The notes beneath the pieces were generated by a model, which saw only the letters and a list, made by a program, of their open reading frames with translations, had not been told where the DNA came from and searched no databases. A stretch of 47,688 bases of DNA, taken from Lentisphaeria bacterium UBA7640. Its GTDB lineage: Bacteria; Verrucomicrobiota; Lentisphaeria; Victivallales; Victivallaceae. Positions 41,482 through 47,688 of the stretch are shown one piece after another. The stretch spans positions 1 through 47,688 of the forward strand of contig DLIO01000020.1 in NCBI GenBank assembly GCA_002483765.1, read 5' to 3'. The first letter of the stretch is position 1; each line of letters begins with the position of its first letter. A program made the translations under genes and the position numbers.

Positions 41482-42696
41482 TTAGTCTTTGAATAGCTCT
41501 TCAATCATGACTACGCGATTTTCACGACGCGCCAGTTCAGCAGCTTGCCCGACTGCTGTTGACAGCATGCCATGTTCAGTGGTTGACTGATTTTGAGATT
41601 CGCCATTGATAACGTTAATGAAACTACCTAACAATTTCGGATCAGCGCCGCCGTGGCCGCCTTCCTCTTCTGGTATTTCATAAGTCACGGTCTCTTTGCT
41701 CCAGCGTGGGAATACGGTGATTCTGCGATCAGTCAAACTCGCTTCAATTTGACCAAGAGTTCCATTTATAGTGTAACGGCGATCATTGATCGGAGTGACA
41801 AAGCATTCCAGATGGCTAGCACGCACACCATTTTCATATTCTACTATGGCTATTCCGTTGTCATGAGTAGTTTTATCGGAAGTATAGATGCACAAATCTT
41901 TGGAGTAGCCATCAATAGCGACAGCTTCATCGCTCCATGGGCTGTTTTGGATGTCAGGAATATCGTATTTATCTGGACAAATATCGCCGTAAATACAGGT
42001 GTGGCAGGTCGGTCCGACTTCAGTTCCTGGCTTTACCTCGAATGGGATGTTGTTCGGATTCAATACGCTGACACCAGCAAACGAACTTACTTTAAGTGGT
42101 TTCGGGAAATCCAGTAACCATTGAAAGACGTCGAAGTCATGGCTACCTTTATGAATCCACAGCCCGCCACATTGTTCATACAAACGGTTCCAACGTGACA
42201 TGTAGGTGCGGCCGCCATCGTAAAATTCGCGGTTTTCAATTAAAAATACGCGTCCAATAGTGCCGTCACTGATAATTTGTTTTAATCTTTTCAGTACTGC
42301 ATGATGACGCAAATTGAAGCCAATCATAATCACTTTGCCAGATTTTTTAGCGGCAGCAATGATATTTTTGCAACCCTTTACGGTTGTGGCTAACGGCTTA
42401 TCAATTAAAACATTGACGCCGGCGTTAAGTGCTTCAACCGCATTCTCTTCGTGATAAAAATCTGGACTAGTAATAACCACTGCGTCAAGCTGTTCACTTT
42501 TTATCATTTCAGTCACTGAATGATAAAAATTAGGTTTAAAGCCCAAAATTTCTGCTGACTTTTCCATCCTTACCTGGTTGGGGTCGCATAGCGCAACCAG
42601 CTCTGAATCTTTTCTGCCGTGGATACTTTTGCCGAATGCCATAATGCCACGACTACCGGATCCAATAATTCCGAATTTTAATTTTCTTTTACTCAT
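41482..42696 (-). CDS. Gfo/Idh/MocA-family oxidoreductase with cysteine cluster
   Basis: NAD(P)-dependent sugar or inositol dehydrogenase-type enzyme (404 residues). Rossmann start FGIIGSGSRGIMAFG (about 7-21), Asp of the cofactor site in ALCDPN, TSPDFYHEE, and the catalytic-loop motif DKPLATT (Lys about 99). The C-terminal half contains HKGSHDFDVFQWLLDF, the substrate-side helix. A distinctive cysteine cluster CHTCIYGDIC (Cys231, Cys234, Cys240) sits in an insert, looking like a metal or Fe-S site that ordinary Gfo/Idh proteins lack. AAAGGA precedes the ATG. It lies 24 bases behind a LacI regulator gene, which probably controls it. Substrate unknown. Confidence 0.9.
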   Translation of the reverse strand: MSKRKLKFGIIGSGSRGIMAFGKSIHGRKDSELVALCDPNQVRMEKSAEILGFKPNFYHSVTEMIKSEQLDAVVITSPDFYHEENAVEALNAGVNVLIDKPLATTVKGCKNIIAAAKKSGKVIMIGFNLRHHAVLKRLKQIISDGTIGRVFLIENREFYDGGRTYMSRWNRLYEQCGGLWIHKGSHDFDVFQWLLDFPKPLKVSSFAGVSVLNPNNIPFEVKPGTEVGPTCHTCIYGDICPDKYDIPDIQNSPWSDEAVAIDGYSKDLCIYTSDKTTHDNGIAIVEYENGVRASHLECFVTPINDRRYTINGTLGQIEASLTDRRITVFPRWSKETVTYEIPEEEGGHGGADPKLLGSFINVINGESQNQSTTEHGMLSTAVGQAAELARRENRVVMIEELFKD

Positions 42697-42720
42697 TTTG
42701 AGGTTCCTTTTGTTACTTTG

Positions 42721-43740
42721 TTAAGTTGATTTACGGATAACTAAACTCATAGGTACTTTTACGGCCTCGATGCCGTGATTTTTATTATTAATGCGCCGCA
42801 ACATCAATTCTGCGGCCAATTGCCCCGCTTTGGCATTTGGCTGAGCCAACGTCGTCAATTGTGGCGTCACGAATGCCGCCAATTCACGATCATCGAAACC
42901 GACTATCGCGATATCGCGCGGAATCTGTTTGCCTTGTTCAGCAAACCCTGCGGCTAGGCCCGCCGCCAGATAATCAGAATACGCTTGGATTGCATCGGTT
43001 TCCGGTAAGGTCTCTGTAATTAGCCGAGCCGTGGCGATGCCGTGATCAAAAATTTTCTCCAATCCATCTTTAGAATAATTACTAACCGGAATTAAATATT
43101 CATTCAAACCGTGAAACGCAATCCCTTTACGGTATCCGGTAACACGCCCTCGGCATTGATCGCTACCGACGAAAACAATCTGTCTTCTTCCCTGCCGATA
43201 GAGGTAATCTACCGCATCGTAAACACCTTGTTCGCGGTCAATAAAAACACAATCGAAATTCGGAAGATTTGAATAAGAGATCAAAACCACTGGTAAGCTG
43301 TTAGCTTCACAGCTGGCAGCCATACCTAATTGTTGAGCGCTATTACCAATAATTATCACGCCCGACGGACGACTTAAGAAAACCGCTTTCATTTCATGTT
43401 TACACGAACTACTATAATTACTTGCTGAAAAAATAAAATGCAAGTTCATTTCATAACCATGAGAACCGAGGAAGCTCTTAATCCCGATAATTTTATCCAT
43501 ATTCAGCGAATCGCATTTAGCATTTTCATCCCGGCCAATAAAAACCAAAACCGCAATCTCAAAATTACGCTTAGAACGCAGACTCCGTGCGGCACGATTT
43601 GGAGTGTAACCAAGCTCAGCCGCCGCTTTATGCACTTTTTGCTGTGCCTCTACTGAAACGTAACCGTGTCCGCGCAATGCGCGACTGACCGTATTAATTG
43701 ACAACCCAGTGCGTTCAGCGATATCTTTTAAATTCGCCAT
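42721..43740 (-). CDS. LacI-family transcriptional regulator
   Basis: Sugar-responsive DNA-binding repressor. The 339 residues have the N-terminal helix-turn-helix (NLKDIAERTGLSINTVSRALRG) with hinge (LGYTPNRAARSLRSKR), then the periplasmic-binding-like core (EIAVLVFIG, VVLISYSN, GSDQCRGRVTGYRKGI, AIVGFDDRELAAFVTPQLTT). TAGGAG is 5 bases before the ATG. It is followed by the Gfo/Idh oxidoreductase, its likely target. A central AACGTT (43767-43772) about 30 bases upstream of the start could be the core of an autoregulatory operator, though symmetry beyond 6 bases is lacking. Ligand unknown. Confidence 0.93.
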   Translation of the reverse strand: MANLKDIAERTGLSINTVSRALRGHGYVSVEAQQKVHKAAAELGYTPNRAARSLRSKRNFEIAVLVFIGRDENAKCDSLNMDKIIGIKSFLGSHGYEMNLHFIFSASNYSSSCKHEMKAVFLSRPSGVIIIGNSAQQLGMAASCEANSLPVVLISYSNLPNFDCVFIDREQGVYDAVDYLYRQGRRQIVFVGSDQCRGRVTGYRKGIAFHGLNEYLIPVSNYSKDGLEKIFDHGIATARLITETLPETDAIQAYSDYLAAGLAAGFAEQGKQIPRDIAIVGFDDRELAAFVTPQLTTLAQPNAKAGQLAAELMLRRINNKNHGIEAVKVPMSLVIRKST

Positions 43741-43901
43741 CTTACTCCTAAAAATTTATCTGTCTCAACGTTACCACAATTAATAACATATTCAAATCAA
43801 GATTTAAAAAAAAATGATTTTTTTGTAGTGCAAACAGTAACAATGGGGAATTAAGGAATCAACTTTTCGGCAAGATTTAAAGTTTTCGGGACTAAATACG
43901 G

Positions 43902-45506
43902 CTAAATGGGGTTTATTCCGTGAGTGATAACCAACTTCAAGGTCGTGCGGATTGCAAATACCAAAAAGAGGTTGGCGGAGACCGCGACCATCAGTGCAAT
44001 TGGATGGAAGTTACCGAAGCGACGTGAGGTCAATGCCAGCATCGCTGTAATTAGACAACACGGCAGAAAGGACAACAACAATCGGCCCATTTCACCACGT
44101 GAAAACGACGAAGTCAACAGAAAAATCACTGAACATAGAGTCAAAAAGGCAAAAATATTGGCTGGAGTTCTTTGAAAATATAGTTTGCCATTTCTTCTAA
44201 ACGGTAATTTTAATGCGAAAAACATCAGCGCCAACATTAAAGGGCCACCGAAAATCAGCAGGTCAAAGAAATTATATGGCCACCAAGCAATGAGAGAACG
44301 TCCACTTTTACGGAAAAACTCGGCGTTGTTGCGGGAGGCATAATACACACATTCCAGCATGTTCACTTCATAAAAAGACCAGAGAAAAAGCACCAATAAC
44401 ATTCCACAGCCGCCGAGAGTCACGATGCAATAAATTTTATCGTTGCGCGGATATTTACCAATAACGAGTGCCGCAAACGCAAAAACGATCATTATCCCAA
44501 AAGCCAAAGTACAGGAAACGGCTACCGCCAGTACAAATCCAGTTATAGCGGCATAAATCAGCCGATGGGACTGTTTTTCAGCACAAAGCATGGCGACAAT
44601 CGTCAAAGAACTCAATGCACCTAGGAAATACATAAAAACATCATAATGACCTGTGAACAAAGCCGGAGCACCACAGGCGAATGCACTCAAAAAGGCGCAC
44701 CAAATTATTGTTTTGATAGTTGAATCGGCGCTGTTTTTATCTTGCAATCGCTTTTTCCTGAGGATAATTACTGATATTACAACAAAAAAAGAACCCAGCA
44801 CCGCTGCCGCGTTGGACAAGCCCAACAATAATGTAGCGGTATCGTAAACGTACGGATCGGGCGGCAAACTAGGGAATGTGCCGTTTTCTTCCAGTTCCTG
44901 GAGATGCATTCGGTCACTTTGTGATAAAAAAATCCGAGGGACGGCTCTAGGCTGAAAAAATTTCCGGCAAAACTCCAGTGTTAAATACGAAAAAAAGACA
45001 TTCCCTGGAGGATGGACGTCAAGATGGTTCGAGGGATCGGCATAAGCGGCCATTTTTGTGGAATATCCTGAAAAAAATTGGTTTGGATTGGTTATATTGC
45101 TTGCTTCGCAAAGATAACCACCAGTGTAAATATCCAAAAATGCCACAACATTTTCGCTACGTCCTAGACGTCCAGCGTCCCAGATTGCCGTATTAAGTAA
45201 TGCGCCAGCCGATACAATTAAGAAAATCATGCCGAAAACAAGTGGTGTGAGACGTTTAACCCGACGGCTAAACCAAAAAACGACGCCACCTGTCGCCCAG
45301 ATTAACGGAAGTTCACAAAGAAATAATAGGAGAGTTCCAGAGAACGGCGCTTTATGACGGGCCCAGACCCATTCATTGGATAACCCGAGCGGCCAATCTG
45401 TTCCCATGATGATCAACGCCAAAAATAGCGCCAAGACAATGGATAAAACAAATATCAGATTAGAAAATCCACAGAACTTTACTATTTTAAAATCGCGAAA
45501 TTTCAT
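43902..45506 (-). CDS. Polytopic membrane protein, GT-C-like, unknown function
   Basis: Twelve or so predicted membrane spans in 534 residues. The layout (short cytoplasmic N-terminus, first large extracytoplasmic loop after TM2-3 with GGYLCEASNIT and HLDVHPPGNVFFSYL, then many spans) resembles GT39/PMT-like or O-antigen-ligase-like enzymes; DVHPPG is the clearest motif. No decisive catalytic residue can be assigned, so I keep it general. GAGGT is 5 bases from the ATG. It starts 10 bases after the mutL stop and is probably cotranscribed with it. The glycosyltransferase-like protein at 20072 is not obviously a paralog. Confidence 0.65.
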   Translation of the reverse strand: MKFRDFKIVKFCGFSNLIFVLSIVLALFLALIIMGTDWPLGLSNEWVWARHKAPFSGTLLLFLCELPLIWATGGVVFWFSRRVKRLTPLVFGMIFLIVSAGALLNTAIWDAGRLGRSENVVAFLDIYTGGYLCEASNITNPNQFFSGYSTKMAAYADPSNHLDVHPPGNVFFSYLTLEFCRKFFQPRAVPRIFLSQSDRMHLQELEENGTFPSLPPDPYVYDTATLLLGLSNAAAVLGSFFVVISVIILRKKRLQDKNSADSTIKTIIWCAFLSAFACGAPALFTGHYDVFMYFLGALSSLTIVAMLCAEKQSHRLIYAAITGFVLAVAVSCTLAFGIMIVFAFAALVIGKYPRNDKIYCIVTLGGCGMLLVLFLWSFYEVNMLECVYYASRNNAEFFRKSGRSLIAWWPYNFFDLLIFGGPLMLALMFFALKLPFRRNGKLYFQRTPANIFAFLTLCSVIFLLTSSFSRGEMGRLLLSFLPCCLITAMLALTSRRFGNFHPIALMVAVSANLFLVFAIRTTLKLVITHGINPI

Positions 45507-45516
45507 TTAAACCTCA

Positions 45517-47349
45517 TTAGCGGCGCCCAAAACGTTTTTCCAATTCTGCGATCGAAATATTGATAATGGTTGGCCGTCCGTGCGGACATGAGAACGGCAA
45601 ATCACATTGCGACATCTGATTTAATAAACCTCGCGCTTCTTCCAATGTTAAATGATCATGAGCCTTGACGGCAGCGGCGCAGGCGGCACGAGCTATGGTA
45701 TCAAGCGCTGAACGGCTCGCTCCAGAACCTTCGACCAACTCCGACAAAGTGTCTCTTAATACCCGTCCTATATTTTCCTGTTTCAGCGATGCCGGGATAG
45801 CACTCAGTAGGATTGCGTTAGTACTTAGTGGCGAGATATCAAATCCTATTTTGCTAAAAACTTCAGCATTTTTTTCGACAAATGCAGTTTCGGCGCGTGA
45901 AAGCTCAAGTGTAATCGGTAGTAATAATTTTTGGGCCACGGTTTTTACTGAATTATTGAGCAAACGTTCAAATAACACTCTTTCGTGTGCGGCATGTTGA
46001 TCAACAATCAGTAAACCGTTTTCGGCAACCGCCAACAGGTAACAGCGATCAAGGAAACCAAGTAACTTTACCTGCCCGCTTCCGGGCAGTTCTGGATCCG
46101 GAGCATATTCAGGATTGCTTTGTGGTAACAATGTCGCTTGAGGCAACGGTGGCGGAACTTCAGTTGCTACTTCGTTCGGCTGAATCGTATTGGTTGCCAT
46201 AGGATCTGGATTAAAATACCAGTCGCGTTTGGAAGGCGTTGCTTCAGGTACCGGCAAATCTAGCGGCGGTTGCTCCACAGTTGATCTTTCATAAGTGATT
46301 TCAGATGCGCCAAGTAACGCACGCAATGAAATTGCTGGGTCGATATTGACCGTCGGCGCCGGCGCACGGCGTAAAGCGGTGCGAATAGCTTCAGCAACGA
46401 CGCCAGAGAGTTTGTATTCATGGCGAAAACGTATTTCACGTTTGGCCGGATGAACATTGACATCAATATCATGTGGATCAAGTTCAACAAAAATCACGGT
46501 CGGCGGAAAACGTCCAACTTCAACCATTCCATCATAACCTTCCTGAATTCCCCGATAAAACCCAAAAGCATCAACGCCACGCCCATTGACAAAAGTTCTT
46601 TGTTCGCGACGAGAACTTCGGGTAAAACCGTGCAACGCGGTAAACCCGCTGACTTTGATCCCTTCACCACAGTAATCGACTGGTAACATTGAATTCATGA
46701 AATTTTTACCGAAAAAGGTAGCGATTCTCGATTCTAAAGTTGGCGCTGCCGGCGACGAAAATATGCGGTTGCCATCAATGCTCAACTCAAAGGCAATTTC
46801 AGGATATGGTAGCGCTAATCGATAAACCATCTCTTGAATATGCTTTTCCTCAGTGGCATCAGAACGCATAAATTTTTTCCGTGCTGGCGTATTAAAAAAC
46901 AGATCACGCACCATAATCTCGGTACCTGGTGCGCAACCGGTGGGTTCCACTTTTATCGCTTTGCCACCGTTGACAATTACTTCAGTGCCATCTGGCGAAT
47001 CCGCTTGGCGCGTACGCAGTGTAAAACGTGAAACTGAGGCAATACTGGGAATGGCTTCGCCACGAAAACCCAAAGTCAAAATATTGTCAATATCAGCCTC
47101 TTCACGAATTTTCCCAGTTGCGTGAGGTTCCAAGCATAGCAATGCATCATCGGCATCCATGCCGGAACCGTTATCAGTGATCGCAATCAACTTGCTGCCA
47201 GCTTTTTCTATAACAATGTTAACCCTTGTGGCACCAGCATCAATCGAATTTTCGACTAACTCTTTAACTACGGAGGCGGGCCGTTCAATTACCTCGCCGG
47301 CCGCGATTCGGTTACTGATCTGTTCTGATAAAACTCTGATTTTACTCAT
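45517..47349 (-). CDS. mutL: DNA mismatch repair protein MutL (endonuclease type)
   Basis: Couples mismatch recognition by MutS to strand incision. The 610 residues have a GHKL ATPase domain (ELVENSIDAGAT, DNGSGM, GFRGEAIPSI, about 1-330), a proline-rich linker and a dimerisation domain. The latter carries DQHAAHERVLFE (Asp450 to Glu461), which fits DQHAX2EX4E of MutL proteins with intrinsic endonuclease activity, together with the downstream CPHGRP (Cys588) and a final FGRR. It is therefore predicted to nick DNA itself, unlike E. coli MutL, which relies on MutH. The ATG overlaps the stop of the TPR gene (ATGA). mutS is not in the window. Confidence 0.96.
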   Translation of the reverse strand: MSKIRVLSEQISNRIAAGEVIERPASVVKELVENSIDAGATRVNIVIEKAGSKLIAITDNGSGMDADDALLCLEPHATGKIREEADIDNILTLGFRGEAIPSIASVSRFTLRTRQADSPDGTEVIVNGGKAIKVEPTGCAPGTEIMVRDLFFNTPARKKFMRSDATEEKHIQEMVYRLALPYPEIAFELSIDGNRIFSSPAAPTLESRIATFFGKNFMNSMLPVDYCGEGIKVSGFTALHGFTRSSRREQRTFVNGRGVDAFGFYRGIQEGYDGMVEVGRFPPTVIFVELDPHDIDVNVHPAKREIRFRHEYKLSGVVAEAIRTALRRAPAPTVNIDPAISLRALLGASEITYERSTVEQPPLDLPVPEATPSKRDWYFNPDPMATNTIQPNEVATEVPPPLPQATLLPQSNPEYAPDPELPGSGQVKLLGFLDRCYLLAVAENGLLIVDQHAAHERVLFERLLNNSVKTVAQKLLLPITLELSRAETAFVEKNAEVFSKIGFDISPLSTNAILLSAIPASLKQENIGRVLRDTLSELVEGSGASRSALDTIARAACAAAVKAHDHLTLEEARGLLNQMSQCDLPFSCPHGRPTIINISIAELEKRFGRR

Positions 47350-47688
47350 CGTTGCGACTTCCGTGCTTTTCGTAATTCCAAAACTTTTACAATCCGCTTA
47401 AATTCAGGATACTCGCGGATACCGTCGAGCATTGGCTCATTAATCGCGTCCAGAAGCTTGGTATCAAGTTTCAATGAAGCCTTATAAAAATATTCCAACG
47501 CCTCATTTTTTTGTTTGTCCAGCGCATAAATACCCGCCATACTCAGTAACAAATTACCCGATTCAGGATTATAACGCAAAGCATTTTGCAACGTCTCAAG
47601 CGCAACTTTGTAGTTTTGCAATTGCGCTTGGGTATAGCCTAAGTTACTCAAAATTACTGGATCTCTTTCACAGGCATCCCATAACTTT
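47346..47688 (-). CDS. TPR-repeat protein (partial, continues beyond the window)
   Basis: The reading frame is open to the last base of the window, so the 5' end is outside; a TTG at 47651 is probably internal, since the codons before it (DACERDPVI) continue the repeat pattern. Seen: tetratricopeptide units with the spacing LGYTQAQLQNYKVALETLQ, ALRYNPESGNLLLSMAGIY and EALEYFYKASLKLD (at least two full repeats), then a basic tail. Such proteins scaffold protein complexes. It ends overlapping mutL by 4 bases (ATGA), so translation is likely coupled. A link to mismatch repair is not implied by the repeat itself. Confidence 0.8.
   Translation of the reverse strand, partial: KLWDACERDPVILSNLGYTQAQLQNYKVALETLQNALRYNPESGNLLLSMAGIYALDKQKNEALEYFYKASLKLDTKLLDAINEPMLDGIREYPEFKRIVKVLELRKARKSQR

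Noticed and set aside
43767..43772. LacI-type operator centred on AACGTT upstream of the lacI gene
   Set aside because: Symmetry does not extend beyond the central six bases, so it is noted only as a possibility under the gene.
1..47688. CRISPR array, prophage, insertion sequence or restriction/defence system
   Set aside because: No short regularly spaced repeats, transposase, integrase, phage structural or nuclease-defence genes were seen; the genes are metabolic, transport, regulatory and housekeeping.

Overview
The window (about 47.7 kb, moderate to low GC) looks like chromosomal sequence of an anaerobic bacterium of the PVC superphylum, most likely Lentisphaerota (Victivallis-like) or a close relative. 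The grounds are two very long sodium:solute symporters of a type I associate with that group, a prepilin-like protein with an FTLLELL N-terminus, Gfo/Idh/MocA and xylose-isomerase-like proteins, and a HydE maturase that implies [FeFe]-hydrogenase metabolism. The phylum is inferred from gene content; no rRNA is present. I see no phage, transposase, CRISPR array or plasmid gene.

Layout. 1-6.2 kb: clpC, a YejE/DppC-type permease, and a convergent secreted alkaline phosphatase. 6.2-11.3 kb: a sodium:solute symporter, then a ROK-kinase/nagA operon behind a clear promoter with an operator-like inverted repeat. 11.3-15.3 kb (minus): a nitroreductase, and guaB followed by a homocysteine methyltransferase/MTHFR fusion. 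15.5-18.3 kb (plus): an unknown secreted protein, an ABC-2 permease and an OppF-type ATPase. 18.4-22 kb: a pseudopilin pair, two identical tRNA-Gly(GCC) genes and a GT-C membrane protein. 22-29 kb (minus): frr; a cassette of histidine kinase, TIM-barrel epimerase-like protein and NtrC-type regulator; and a second symporter. 29.2-31.9 kb: rpsO-pnp with a terminator and a long hairpin between them. 32-41.4 kb (plus): hydE, an aminotransferase, a class III adenylate cyclase, a DppB-type permease with a periplasmic insert, a small unknown protein, a giant AsmA/TamB-like protein and a YjbQ protein. 41.5-47.7 kb (minus): a lacI-gfo/idh pair, then a TPR protein, mutL and a membrane protein in one overlapping run.

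The most unusual non-coding signal is a dispersed near-perfect palindrome of about 33 bp with GCGCGC arms around a CATAATG centre. There are five copies, each just 3' of a gene, and all are oriented the same way relative to the upstream gene, including the one on the minus strand. None has a directly adjoining U-tract, and one lies downstream of a separate canonical terminator. This suggests an RNA-level 3'-end element or a REP-like family. Other points of interest are the TIM-barrel gene wedged by overlap between a kinase and its regulator, the peptide-transporter components scattered over three loci with unusual permease insertions, and a conserved-looking N-terminal beta domain on the alkaline phosphatase.
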